Shown: one piece after another, positions 47,601 through 61,200 of the stretch
Numbering within the stretch: position 1 is the stretch's first letter
Layout of the letters: the number at the start of each line of letters is the position of its first letter
DNA from: Casuarius casuarius
Taxonomy: Eukaryota > Chordata > Aves > Casuariiformes > Casuariidae
Assembly (NCBI GenBank): GCA_003342895.1
Contig: PTFA01000549.1
Location: 1-64,000 of the forward strand
Reading direction: 5' to 3'
DNA length: 64,000 bases
Position numbers and translations under genes: made by a program
Notes under the pieces: generated by a model
Told to the model about the DNA's origin: nothing
Seen by the model: only the letters and a program-made list of their open reading frames with translations
Databases searched by the model: none

Positions 47601-50220
47601 CGATTCTTCAGCCTGGTAGTCCAGCCAGAAACAAGGGAGTCAAGACTGAGATAGGCCAGTGCCATCCAAGTTAAGCAGAGGGAAAGAAAGGGGAAGTGTT
47701 CTGTTAGTTTTAGAAGATAAACTGCGCTCTCACATATTCTCCCAGTACTCCTTCCTCAGTATATCTTGCTTGCCCGCTTGAGGAGGAACCACATGCTTCA
47801 GTGCCTCTGTATCTTCAAAGAGCTTTCTGTAGGTGTGATGCCAATATGTGGCTATGAATTCAACATATCACACCTCCAAGCATAGGCCTCTCTGAGTCTC
47901 TTGCTGAGCATCTCTAAGTTGCTGAATTCTGAGCAGTATAAGAATTGCAACTAACAGAATTAGCCAGGAACTCTATGCCAGGATTATTTTGCTAAAAAGA
48001 TTCTCCTAGCACTCCCCAACTCCAAAAAACAATTCCACCTCCCTCAACCAAAACAATCAGCTCTCTGGCTGCTTGCTTGGAATGTTCATTTTTTGCCTCC
48101 AAAGAACCTTGACATCAGCACCAGTGAACATTTTCTCCAAGCACATATTTTCTTTTTCCTTTCTTTTATCAGGAAGAGATGTCTGGTTTTCAGTCCATCT
48201 CTAATTATGTTCCATACCTTGCTGAAGTGAAGCTAGAATTGTAACTTTTTCAAAGACAGTGGATTAGCATTTCTACCTATTTGGGCATATATGAAGCCTT
48301 GTATCCTCCTGGTGCCAGTGGCTCAGGCCTGCTAAAGGAAGTCTGTTCAGGAAAGTCTTCTCTTATCACTTGGCACCTCTGATTTGCTAATCAGATTTCA
48401 AAGGAAAGTGATTTTTAAGATTTCCTTGTTCAGATCCTCTCCCTTGCTAAAGCTGATGTCAAAGCACACACAACAGTAACTGGATGAGCAAGTCAAACTT
48501 GCTGAGTTCAGATCCAGATATGCTAACAATTTACCAATTTATTAGCTCTCAAATGCCAGTTAACAATCAGAGAAATAGCTATCCATGCAATGTTACTGGA
48601 TCAGACAGTCTGGCTTCTTGCAGGAATGATGCCAAAGAACAAGTCTGGGTAATGTTCCAACTCAATAAATCTGTGTTTTGGTGATGATGCCTGTCTGATG
48701 CCCCTGGCTAGATGAGCTAATAAAAAAAAAGTCTGTTTCCTCTCTGCCTCCCTCCCTTTAATTCCCATTGCTACTTACACTGTTTTACTACCCACACTCT
48801 CTGTCTCTTTCAGCAAGGTCCGACTGAGCGAGTGATGTGGTGAAAGAGGAGTGCAGCATAGGCACACTTTTGTGTGCTCATTCAGCTCCTGTCAGTAATG
48901 AGGGAGGGAGCATCGGCAATAATAGTCTACAGTCAGACATATCAGGGAAAAGACCTTCTGGGAAAATTGTGTTGAAGGGGGAGAAACCCCACTGTAGACT
49001 TCACAGAATCAAAATGTTATAGTTAGAGGAGGTGATGAGGCTTCAGCATTCACAGCTTGGACAGAATAGTCAGCAGTTTCCAGATGTTTTACTGCTGTTC
49101 CAAAACAAGATTTCAGTGCAGTTTTTGAAAGCCTGTATTTCTGACGACACATAAGATGTATTACAGGAAATAGATACCTGTGGTCATAAAAAGGTGATTA
49201 AAGTCTTCATGAGTGTTTATCCTGCCTTTTTTTTTTTTTTTTACCAGTTATAGAAAATGATCTCCTTAAGGCATTAACTTAACTTGTTAAATAGATGCAG
49301 AAACCTTTGGGAAAGTCAGCAGGAGGACTCTTGGATTTACTCCAAAGTGTTCAGAAGTCAGCTTGCCGTAGTGAAGCCTTTAGGGACTTCATCCAGGCCC
49401 ACAGCAGGCAGTAACACTCTTTATATTGACGTCCATGGGGATCCCCACCAGCAGAAAGCCCCCAACACTCAGGGTTGACAGTGAGGTGTAAATCTTTCAA
49501 GAGACTACAGGATTCAATTCTGCATGGCAGATGTTAGTATTCAGAGCATTAATGGGTCAGATTGTCTGTGTCGATGGCTGGCGGCAACGCTTATTTCCTT
49601 ATGATAACACTGACTATACATCAGCTCCCTTTAAAAAAACTGGCAATCTCGGAGGGTGAGCCACTTGCATCCTGTTGGCACAGTCTGCTTTCAGGATTGT
49701 TTCTCTCTGACCCTTTTTCCTGGAAGAGAGGAGGAGCGGCTGTGCAGGAAGTAAGTGATGTCCAAACCAGCTAATGCTTCCTCTTATCCAAACAAATGGT
49801 GAGGCACGTAGCCTGTTTAAAGGCACAGTAAGGCTGGAGTCAAGTCTTCTCCTGTGTATGACCATATGCCACCAAATGAGGGCTACCACTACTCATGGCC
49901 AGGATGGAGACATCCCATGGTTGAAATCTGACCTCCACAGATGCCAGTATTGCAGAGACTTGAGAGTGACAGCTGGCTATATCCATATCTTTGGCAGCAG
50001 TCCCACAAAGCAAACAGAAAAGGCTTTTCTTTCATGTCTGAAAACTTCAACAACTTTTTCAGATTATCTTCCAATTTGCTTCCAATTATCTACCAAAAAT
50101 AGCATAAAAATCAGTTTCTTAAGAGTTTCAGGTTTTAATAAAAAGAATTTAAGTCATTTTCCACTGATTATTCCAAAATTATTTTTGTATGGGGCTGTTG
50201 CTGTATTGAATTTTCCATTT
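32670..50220. other. Intergenic, no gene seen
   Basis: About 17.5 kb without recognisable exons on either strand. Contains homopolymer runs (e.g. T-runs near 40903, 41268 and 49229), a small TTAAGG run at 46730, and a TCTA microsatellite near 46768. Open frames up to 153 codons (41143-41604) show no family resemblance. Confidence 0.5.
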
Positions 50221-50313
50221 GTGAGTATACTTGAAAAAATGAAAAGATGTTGGACTTGAGTGTAAAATACACAATTTAAGACAATTTCATGAAAGCTTCA
50301 GCCAAACAATCTC
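50221..50313 (+). repeat. Dispersed direct repeat, copy A
   Basis: Shares an exact core of about 34 bases, including gatgttggacttgagtgt and aaaatacacaattt, with copy B at 52403-52489. Flanks remain similar with a 6-base indel. Family unknown. Confidence 0.75.
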
Positions 50314-52402
50314 CCAGGGCTAGTTTCCTCTGGAGCAGATGGGCCCCATTCATGCTGAGAAGCTCTTGAGTTGTATTTCCTCTGGGCCCTAGGTGAGGCT
50401 TCTGTGTCCCTAAGACACAAGTATTCTGTGTTTGGTTTGTGGCTCTTTCAGTCTAAAGTGCACAAATGAATGAGAGGGAAGAGGGCTGTTTTGGAGCATG
50501 ATGCCAAATGCTTGAGTTGTGAATCTGAGCCATGATATTAGGATATTTGATGATTCAAGGCCGGTATGAATAATGATGAAGGCTGATGTAGGGCAGAGGG
50601 AGCCAATCCTAACACTGGCTTATCCAGTCTGCCTCTGGAGAGACGTTCCCAAAGGGAAGTAACACCTGAATCCAGGTTTCACCTTGGGTGGAATTACTTT
50701 GTTTCCGAAAAGAGCCTGAGAGTAAACTGGTACGTGCAGTGTGAGTAATCAAGACCAGGATTCAGGAGTGAATATGGGGGTGTAGAGGCACAGTTAGATT
50801 TGTTGTAAGGAAGAACCTAATGTCTGACTTCCTTGGCTTTATGGCACCAGGGATTTGGAATAATCAGGGTTTGGGTTTTTTCCCCTCAACTTGCCAATAT
50901 ATATTTTCAGCATTAACTTTGTTTCTGTTCTGCATTGACTTCTTTGGCAGACTGCCTACCTGCTGACCTTTTCTGGCCTGTGGAGCTGTATTAGTGTTTA
51001 GGCCAAACTGTAATTAAGGGCTGGTGGAATTCATCCAGGGAACAAACACACTGAACCATTAAACATAGTCGTCTTTACTGCAATAAGAATCTCTCTACCT
51101 GGAAATCCCCACTTCTTTTCAGTCAAAGAAAGAACAAATATTTGAAGCAACACTGAAACGAGATCCTCCAGATTCTTACAACTGCTTGCTGCTCTGAACG
51201 ACTGTTAGTAATGAAACATACAGTTCCTTACTTAGCATATGTTAGGTACATTTCATCATTAAGGGCATGAGATGTGAGATAGCAAGAGGGGAAATGTTTA
51301 GTAAGATCCAGTTTGCGTTGCCGTGCACCTATCTGGATTTTTCTAGTGACTGTAGATGATGTAAAAAGTACTAACTCAATAGCACAGCAGTATTCAGATG
51401 AGCAAGTTCTCATTCCAGTTATCTCCTCTCTTGAGACTTTAGTTTTCTTCTTTAGTTTCTTAGCTTTTGTTCTCTTCTTTAACTTATCTTCTGTGTGAGC
51501 TGAAAAAAGAACAGTTATGGGGAGCAGTTTATTTTTCTGTAATGAAAAAGTTCATTTTACTGATTCATGTTAATTCAAAGTTTTGGGTGGTTGCAAAGTT
51601 CATGCCTGCCATTGGATTCGAGGCTTTAATTCAACACAGTGTAGGTGATATGAAAAGTTCATAGTCAGATTCATCACCAAACTGACCCAAGATGATATAC
51701 CTGAACATAGGATTTAAGACCCACCTAACTGAAATGTGTTTAGTTTTTTAAGCTCAAGCTACAGCAATTTGGTACAAAATTACCATAGACTGATCTTTAT
51801 GAAACGATTAAATTTGACACAGAGATGAGAATCCTGCCTTTATTTTACATGACTGGCTTTTCTTATAATACTGTCGACTGTTAAGGTTCTCAGAGCAAGT
51901 ACGTTGCCTTATCATTGCTTCAGAAGGTGTTGCCACGGGGTGGTTATATGAAGTTCAGGAAATCTTTTTCCATAGAGAAGAGAAGAAGTATAGCTAAGGG
52001 AATAAGAAACTGTTCAAAAATTGTAATTTCCTCCTTTTTAAAATGCATATACCAGAGTCAATCTAAAATAGAAACCATTACATTTTATTCAACAAAACAG
52101 AGAATTTAATTAGCCACATATAGGTTCCCTCTCATATCATAAAGTCAGATATGATTTGGTAAATGTAAAAATAGAAAAGGCAGATCAACAAATAAGGTAG
52201 AATTCAGAAAGAGACTGGACAGTTATATGGGCAATGCATATGTCTGCACTTATGTTAGGCAAGGTATATACATCATACTTCGGAACATCTGCTAATTATT
52301 AGTTGTTAGGAATTAGGTGGAAAGTTATGCTGTGGTTGAGCTATTTTTCACTTGACTGCTCTGGGATTCTTCACACTAGGATGTTGAATTTGTTACACTA
52401 CT

Positions 52403-52489
52403 GTGAGTATGCTTGAAAAAAGATGTTGGACTTGAGTGTAAAATACACAATTTCAGACAATTTCATGAAGGCATCAGTCAAGCAATCTC
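52403..52489 (+). repeat. Dispersed direct repeat, copy B
   Basis: Second copy of the 50221-50313 segment, same orientation, 2.2 kb away. Starts gtgagtatgcttgaaaaaag and ends gcaatctc. Confidence 0.75.
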
Positions 52490-53914
52490 TGACTCCCAGT
52501 GCTTGCTTCCCTCTCTTGACTCTAAATGCATCTAAGTTGCAACCCTGAAGTTGTGTTTTGTGACTATTCACTGCAGCTGTGGAGTTGTCCACCTGGGAGA
52601 AGGCAGCAAATGTCGAGCCCTGTGATGGCATTGCTACTGCTCTGCAAGCAAGGCAGCTGCACTGTTGCTGGAGCCTTCGGCAACGGCTCACTTTGCTCCT
52701 CTGTCCCACTGATGGTGGGAGAAAAATTCAAGCTTGTGGAAGAAGGAGGTGAGAGGGGGATTGAATGGGTTGTTTGTTTTTCTCTTATTTTAGTATCAAC
52801 TGTATTATTTGTCACTGCAAGGGTTATTAACTCAGGCTGTATGACTTTCAGTCAGGCAATGAGCTCAGCATCTGCCTGAAATTCTCCAGGCACACACCCA
52901 TTGCTTCTCTGCTGGCATAAAGATGCTATCAGAGACATCTGTTGATTGAATACCTCTCTCACGTTCACAAGATTAGCAAGGTAATCTGCATTCAGTTTCA
53001 GCAATGTACCTTAAAAAGCTGAGCTGCATTCACCACCTTAGAAAGCTAAAAATCAGGCCATTTTATTGTCCATATAAATAGTTGTCTTTTCTGTGAGACT
53101 GTTAGCAATTCATGCGTTGATGACTGTTGTCCTGACAGAAAGCCATTGGACTACAGCATAGGCTAATCTGTACCACCTAGTAGTCAGGAGATGGTAAGTC
53201 ACAGCCCCTGAAACTAAGGCTTGGAGTTACCTCAGCGTCAGGAGAAATAAGAGTCTTCGCATTCCACCATTAATTTGCTAAGATATTCAGTACCTGTATT
53301 GAAATATCAGGATAAATCTGTGTAAACTGAAGTTATTCGCTTCTCATTTGGACAATATAGCGTTTATTTACATCTCATATAAACTGACTAGGTTACTACA
53401 TGAGTCTTATATATGACACATTTAACCAGTGATACAGTGAATTTGTATGCACCTGCATAAATCCCAAAATAGGGAAACGATTTTCATAGCTTTTCCAGCA
53501 TTTCTTTGCTGAAGTGTCTTGCTAAGGACAAGGGAGCTGTCAAATCCCCTTTCGTTTTGCCTTTTATATTTGCAAAATTCTATGCCTTAAAGGATTTTAA
53601 AGGGCTTGAAAGAGAAACAGAACATGTCTAATAACGAAACAGATGTTTTAATCAACCCAAAGATTTTTGTTTCAGTTTAGAAAATAATTTCAGGAAGAAC
53701 ATGATTTGCATGCTAATCTTGTGACTGGCTCTTGTAATACAGTGCATTGTTTCCTCTGACTAAAAGCAGTAGCAGCTAGGTAATGGCTCTAGTATGGAAG
53801 CATTTTTCTGATGGGCTTTGCTAGGATTCTTGTGTTGGCTGAATGTCTCAGTTATGTTAATTGATTCATTCTCTCAGTGTCTATGAGGAAAAGCTGCAAC
53901 TTTTTTTTTTTAAT

Positions 53915-54100
53915 TTCTGGACAAAGAAATAGAGGCTAAGAAAAGGCCCACACACTGGTTTTTCTGCAGGAGTAGAGCCGGAGTTAGGCACCTCTGAGTT
54001 GTAGAAAATAGAAGCCAGTAACTTGCCAAAGGTCACACAAGAATTCAGATACAAAACTAAGAGTGATCTCAGTTCAGATCTCCAACATGAGAAGTCTAGT
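53915..54100 (+). repeat. Possible MIR/CORE-SINE-like fragment
   Basis: 'acttgccaaaggtcacacaa' followed by 'gaattcagat' and 'gatctcagttcagatctcc' matches the conserved core wording of MIR-like SINEs (acttgcccaaggtcacaca). Diverged at both ends. Confidence 0.4.
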
Positions 54101-56233
54101 ACTGACTGACACCCATTTTTTGATGAAACCTTGGTAAAAATGTGAAATACTTTGTTCATAATGTTTTTCTTGATCTAAATTGGTGAAGTGTCAGCTAAAG
54201 CTATGCTGCAGTTAAAATTCAGTGGAACTGCAGCTGTTTATGAGAAATTAGAACCTGGTTTCAAAACGTCACACTGCATTGCTAAGGCAACAATATCAAA
54301 TCTTGACAAGCAGAATTGCTCTGAACAGTAGGCATAGTTTTGAATGGGGTTAACAGCTTTTTCTGAAAGTTGGAGAGGGCCACAGCACTCACCAGTCGCC
54401 TTTAAGCAAATAGCACCTACAATATCTTTATACTCCGTAGCACATAGCATTGCTTTTGTGCTAGATATCCTATTGACTCTGTGTTACTCATACTATATGA
54501 CCTCACCAAGGAGATAAGACCCTCGTTCGATAAAAGGCTACCTCAATTAAGAAAAGCCCTGCTGTCTGATAACCTGATTAAGAGCTGAGTACTCAGGGTG
54601 GTGGTGTGAGACCTTTCATTTCTAATCACTTCTGGCCTCTCGCTGAGCAACTTTGTGAAATTATCCAGCCTTTGGCAAACTTTCGTATGAAAGATGCTTA
54701 TTGCACCTAGAGATAAATTATCCTTTATTTGTTCACTTTGCTGCAAGGTGGGGCCCATCTGTTTGTACGGATCATTTTTCTAAAGACTTGGTATCAAAAG
54801 GTTTGGTTTCCATTTGAGTATCCTTAGTGCTTTTGCATTTTTGCCATCTTTAGAAATCAAGGAAATAAACTAGTGCAGGAACTTGAGATTTTAGATCACA
54901 GATTTACATGCTAGTTTACAAGTTCTCCAAGCAGGTGACAGCAATTTATACCAAACTTGAGTAAAATTCCGAATTCCCAAAGTGGAAGCCAGGTTCTCTT
55001 TGTTTACATCATCTAGTAACTGCAGATCATAAGATAATTGCAATACTCAGAACAAGGCCAAACCCTTCCATCTGTGAAGCTGTTGTCACTCATCACTATT
55101 AAAAAGTGATGGAAAATTGGATACATAGTGTGAGACATAAACTCTTAGGGCTTACATTCCCTTTTCGAAGGGTGGAAGCAGCTATGGGGAAAATGCCATG
55201 TAGTTTACCGCATAGTTTGGTACTCCTTCCTTTGTTGCTCCCTTCAGATGTCTGATCTTTGAATCAATGTTGAACTTTTACCAACATGGCTCTTAACAAA
55301 GCACCTGTGTAGGAAGGAGATGTGACCTTTTTTTTTTTCCCCAGTTTAAACAAGAAAACCTTCTGATAGCAATACTGTAGATAGCAGTGAAGTACTGCTT
55401 CTTGGAAACCACAGTGTTTTGTCATGGCAGCAGGAGCCCCAGGCACTTCTGAAAGATGTTGGTGGAACACGGGGACTTGGGCTAAGCCTGCCTTTACTCT
55501 ACATGCAGGCAAAACAGAAAGCACCATACTAACTTTTTTCAAGATTCAAACCCATCTGTTTCAAACCTTTCTGTTTCTGAACTTGCTTTTGCTGTTAGGA
55601 TGGCTCCAGTTTTATTTCATGAGCTGGGACCCGGTTTAAGGACTGTGTCCTCTGATACCGACCTTTTGCAACTAGATTGTAGACGAATAGACAACACCCC
55701 CTCTTAGAAATTCATGCAACCCTTAGGCAAAGACTTTGCTGGGTCAAAAGTAAGCTGAACCCCTCCCACAATCTCCCACTTTCAATTCGAGTCCTATGTC
55801 AGTTCTTAGGTTAAGTGTGGACTAGGTCCTGTCCTTTATTAATCCTTTTTGTATTTTCAGGACTCCTGAACTGAGTAAATTCACTTAAATGTCACATTGT
55901 CCAAGAGGCAATGCTGAGAAGGAATAGATATCTGCAGACATCTGACAATAGAAAGCTGCAGTCATTATCCCTTACTAACTTTGTTTCTTGCACAAAACAT
56001 CCCTTAGCTGATTCATCTGGCCAGAAAAGCAGTTGTTAACAGGCGTGTAGCAGATATAACTATGATACAATAATCTGTGTTCACAGATCAATCATGTCTC
56101 AGTAGAATGTTTTAATAGTCCATAATTTTACAACATTATGTTGTTGTCAGAACAGTTTATGTGAGACACTGAAAGCAGAAAAGCCAATAATGCCAGTGGG
56201 ACTTGAAGAAAGAGACCGCTGAAAAGAGCGCTT

Positions 56234-56271
56234 GCAAAGTAAAATCTAGGCAGCAAAGTAAAATCTAGGCA
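56234..56271 (+). repeat. Perfect 19-bp tandem duplication
   Basis: Two identical adjacent copies of gcaaagtaaaatctaggca (56234-56252 and 56253-56271). Confidence 0.9.
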
Positions 56272-57599
56272 GATCAGAAACACAGGCCTACAATGTGAGA
56301 GCAGAATAAATTAGGCTCCCAGGCCCTTTCTTTTAATCCTGGCTTCATCAATGACTTGTTATGGAGCACTGCATAAGTGCCTTTAACGTTCTCTGGGATA
56401 TATTCTCATAAGTGAGAAAAGGCATAGCCCACTATGTAGCATTTACAAAGCTTTAGCTTTGTACCACAGTCTTCCAGGTACAATATAGGCAAGTGATAGT
56501 CTGCTTCCATGTAAGAACATTTTGAGAAATAAAATATGTAAAAAGTAATTTAAAAAATGAATAGTCTTTCTCCAAGTAATAACATATAAAGGCCCCACAT
56601 GTGTTTGGGCTTTCAGTTGGCAATGAAAAAAACAGTCAGCAAATGAAAGACTAACTATTATCTCCTCCAAAACATAAGAAAAGTAAATTTGAGGCAGTGG
56701 TGACAAGTGTGCCTGCAACACTGGAATCACTGAGATTATGGACACTGTAATTCCAAACATAGTAAGTCTGTGGCAAGATGCTATTTCTTATCTGAAACCA
56801 AGAACAAGAAAAGGGAATATATCTTACATCACAGAGCCAAGCACCTTGTGGCTCATACAACTTTGGAGATTCTGAAAGTTCCCAACTAAAGGACGGGATC
56901 GTTAGAGGAATATTGTTCAGGTTTATAGGAAAATTTACTGGGAGCAGTGTGTCTAACCATACAGAAAAGCCTCCAAAAAAACCAAGGGCAACTGAACTGT
57001 GCGGGGATGGGACCAAAATATCCACTTGGCATTTCCAGGTGGAAGTGCAGGCCAAGGGAATATCTGCAAGATCTCCAGAAGTAGAAGAGAGACCTGCCCA
57101 AAGAATGTAGACATTATGGTCCAATGAATATTCTACTGAAAATGTAAGAATGCGAACAGTGCCTTACTGATTAAGACCAATATTTTGTCTCTTAGGGTGA
57201 GTAGCAGAAAACGCTTACAGAAGATTATGAAAACAGGGCATGTGAAAGACACGTTATTCCTCTGGGTTAGCTCATCCATTCCTAACAACAAGCAGTTTAG
57301 AAACTTTCTGCAACATGAAAAGCTGGAAGAATATATAACCAGCATATGGCAGTGGTGCTGTTGGTGAGGGCCACAGAAACATTCTACGTCCTGATGCTAT
57401 AGCTACTCAGGAAGATTACATGTATAGAATGAGCAAAGAGAGAAAGTCGAAGAATAGCGAGATACTAACAGCGGGATTTAGGCAGACTCCAAAATTCTCA
57501 ATGCACATGCACAGCACAAAGAAGTAGCTGGGCTTTCATTGCTATATTTGCAACTGTGGCATTATATCAGCTAGTAATTTGATACCAGTTGCATTGCTA

Positions 57600-58205
57600 A
57601 ACAGAATCACAGACACAAGGGACCTCTGGAAATCACTTAGCCTGCTTTGAGCAGGCAGGTTGGACTCAACTAGAGCAGATTAACCAGTGTCCAGTTGGAT
57701 TTTAATATTTCCAAGGACAGAGACTCTACAACTTCAATGGGCAACCTGTTCCAGAGTTTGAGCCTCACAGTAGAGAAGTTTTTTCTTGTGTTTAAATGGA
57801 ATTTCCTGTATTTCAGTTTGTGTCCATTACCTCTTGTCCTTTCACTGGGTACCACTGAGAATAGTCTGGCTCCATCTCCTTTACTCACTGCCATCAGGTA
57901 TTTATACACAATAATAAGATCCCCCCTGAGCCTTCTCTTCTCAAGGCTAAACAATCCCAGCTCTCTCAGCCTCTCCTCATGTGACAGATGCTCCAGTCCT
58001 TAAGTCACCGTTGTGGTTCTTTGTTGGGCTTTGTTGGGCTTGCTTCAGTATGTCCATGTCTTTCTTGGTAAGCCCAGAGCTGGACACAGTACTCCATATG
58101 TGGTCTCACCAGTGCTTAGTAGATGGGAATAATCTCTTCTCTTGAACTTCTGGTGACGCACTTCCTAATGCAGCCCAGGATGTTGATAAGCCCTAAATTG
58201 TACTG
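57600..58205 (-). mobile_element. CR1 LINE fragment, antisense
   Basis: The longest and clearest CR1 in the window. On plus, in order: 'gggcaacctgttccagagtt', 'cctcttgtcctttcactggg', 'gatcccccctgagccttctc', 'aacaatcccagctctctcag', 'gctggacacagtactccata' and 'cctaatgcagcccaggatg'. A small tandem (ggctttgtt, near 58020) interrupts it. Confidence 0.9.
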
Positions 58206-61200
58206 GCAGTACATGAATAGGTGGGGCAGTGTGCAATAAAAGCGTTCTGTCTGAGACAGTGGGCAAGTGCAGGCTAGCAGTCCAAATGAAATAGCTCACA
58301 GGGGATTTATTACCCCTGATAGATGGGCATACCACCCACTACTGGGCAGCAGCACAACAGAAACTGGATTCAATCTCAAGACACCAATATAAGATTTGAT
58401 GCTGGGCCCTGCCCAGAATTTGAGCAGGATGTGATGACATATGGCAAGGAGACACAGTGGTGAAATTAGGACCAGGCACCTCTGAGATTATATTGTATTG
58501 TATTATATAGATTAGATTATTAGATAGATACATGTAAATATATACATATATATGTAGAAGCAGAAGGATGGATGAATGTACTACCACATGTGTGAAGAAG
58601 AGGTAGACTTGCCTCTATTAGGGTGGTCCCAATGGTAAATTAAGAGTCTAGTAGTAGTGAGAAATCCTGCAGGTATACTGCAGGTCTGCATAGATTCCAC
58701 ACATGCTTAATACTGCCCTGGAAAGCAGTCATTAGTTGCTACTGGTGGGAGATGTACAATTTGATTTATTCAGGGCAAAGTGTCAAAGGGGAGTTGTGGC
58801 ACATTAAGTTAGATGAGCCATTCATGACAAATCTTTCACTTATCTCCTGTGGGCAATGAACTGATCCCAGAGATGTTCCAGTGTAAACTGAATCACAAAC
58901 TTGCAGGCATCAAGACTTCCTATTTTGCAAGAAGTAAATATCAGGGAAGAGTCATCTAGGACCTTGCTGTCAAAAAAATGAGGGTAATATGAACTTACAT
59001 TGAAATGGAAATCTTAGAGAACTGAGATCAATCATGTTTATTAGCTCTGGAACTAACCAGTAAAGAAATGCCCAACCAAAACTAGAGGGTGGGAGTCCAG
59101 CAGTTATGGAGATCTTTCCAAATTATGCAAACACCATTCTGGTCCTGCAGTTTTGTTTCTCCCAAGCGTGCTTTTATTTTTATTTTTTCCTCATGGAGTG
59201 TTATGCCAGCTATGCAAAGGTTAGACTCTGTGAACATTCAAAAACTGATTGTGTTTTTGGTTTTGCTGAACACAAGCCAAGTGTAATCTGTGTCTGCAGA
59301 AACAGCATCTTCCAACAAAAACAATACAGTATGCACAGATATGTGTTCTGCTTTACTAAGGGCACTTGTCAGAATCTTGTTAATGTGTCCAGAAAAGAAA
59401 AATATTCCTCTTCAGTCGAATTGCTCCAAACTTTAACATCAGGAAGTAGTAGAAAACTTCCCCTTTCTAAGTAATTACGTCTTCATTGAGGAATGTGTGT
59501 TATGCAATAACAATGTGTTCTCTGGTGTGCACATCCATCTGTCTGTCCCCCAGAACATCTTCTGGACCTTTGGCCAATTTCAATCAAACTTGACAGATGG
59601 CTAGATTTCTCAAAGATGATAAGTTGCTGTAAGTTTAGAGAAAGTAGTCAGCCAAGTGAAAGAAAAAAACCTTATTAGGATTTTTCTGTTAAAGTCCTTC
59701 CACTGCAAGAGAAGTCTCAGTATTAACTTACCCCTTATTGTACGCCAAGGAATCAGCATGAGAGCTTAACATCAAAATGCTTATCTACTGGAAAAAAGGC
59801 TTCATTAATTTCATTGCCCTACCCCTGAAAGATGTCTGGTGTGTGGATTCATTGGTGTCTAGCAATATGTAAACACTAATCGAAAGTTGGGGCATTCGTA
59901 ACATTCTTAGCCTGGATGGACTATGTTAGTGTAGTTCAATTAAAATTCAGTTCAGTGTAATTCAATTAAAATTTCAGTGGACCAACAAGACAGAAACCCA
60001 CAGGAAGCCAGGCTGTTTTAGATCTGATGCCTGTGGACCTGCTGTTGGGTTTTTTGTTGTTGTTTTTTGTTTTTGTTTTTTCCCCTGGAACTGAATGACT
60101 CCATTGCGTTGCTCATTCATCTGAGAGCAATGAATGAGCAATTTTTCTAGCCTTTGTCTGACAGCTATACTTTCTTATATCATCACATATTTTCCAGCAA
60201 TCATGACTCATGGTGCAGTAAGGCTTTCTAAGCTCTCTCCTCTCCTTTTTTCCCCATCTTTCCCCTTCTCCTAGACCAAACATGGTTAAAACCCACACAG
60301 TGCATCAGAATTTGTCACTAACAGAAATAATAAAATCTGTTTGCTCATTGTCTCCCTTTCCACTGTCACTCAGTAGTTGTAGCTATGGAGAGAAATGTCA
60401 CCAAAATCTCTTCTTTCGTCTTTCTAGAGAGTCTTACCATTCTGATCCCCTTACTAAGTTCACTTTCTTTCGTTTCTGTTTATTTTTCACTATACATGAT
60501 ATTCAGGAAACAGTTCAACCCCAAATACAGTCAAGTTCAGACCAATTCTTAGAAGCTCAACTAGGGGCTTCTGCTGTGCCCCTTCTCAGCCTTTTTGTTC
60601 CTAAGCCAAGTGTTGAAAGATTTATTTCTCAGAAGCACATTGGTAGATTCTGTACACAGAAAGTAAGCAAACATTTGTACAAAATAACATGGGTCATCTA
60701 CGAATTGTAGCCATATGTACCTTGGGAATTAGTGGGGAGGACGAGATCCACACTTCATAGAAGGGAAGAGCCTAGAGTGGCGCTTTCTGAGCTGTTTTGA
60801 TGGGCTAATTTTGGTGAGCTGTAGACCTTGGAGTATCTGTGAGGATCTGGGCTTCAACGCGAAACAATCACTAGTAAAAACCAATGCATTACCCTGAGGG
60901 TGCAAACTGTGGTGCCCAAGGGGTTTTCTGGTGAGAAGAGTGATATACCTAGTTCTGACATGAGGATGCTTCCTTGGGCCTGCCTTGGGGAGAGGGAGAG
61001 CACTGCTTCCTCTTACAGATGTGAGCTGAAACAGGGAGCTCTGGGCAGCTGTTCTTCCTCCTAAAATAAGGGCATCATAAAGCTGGTCCTAAGTTTCTTT
61101 TCATGGGCTTGGGACCTTTGGAGGTAAGCTCAGTCTTTATTTGGGCAAGTTTTGATACTTCTGGTATAGAAGGAACTGTGGGATCAAACCAAGTGCAGTG

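Larger units (their letters stand above)
52490..57599. other. Intergenic, no gene seen
   Basis: Apart from the SINE-like fragment and a 19-bp tandem duplication at 56234, nothing is recognised. A 157-codon minus frame at 56651-57124 has no family resemblance. Confidence 0.5.

Noticed and set aside
56651..57124. 157-codon minus-strand frame as a gene or pseudogene
   Set aside because: No family resemblance and overlapping frames on both strands of similar length; best explained by chance.
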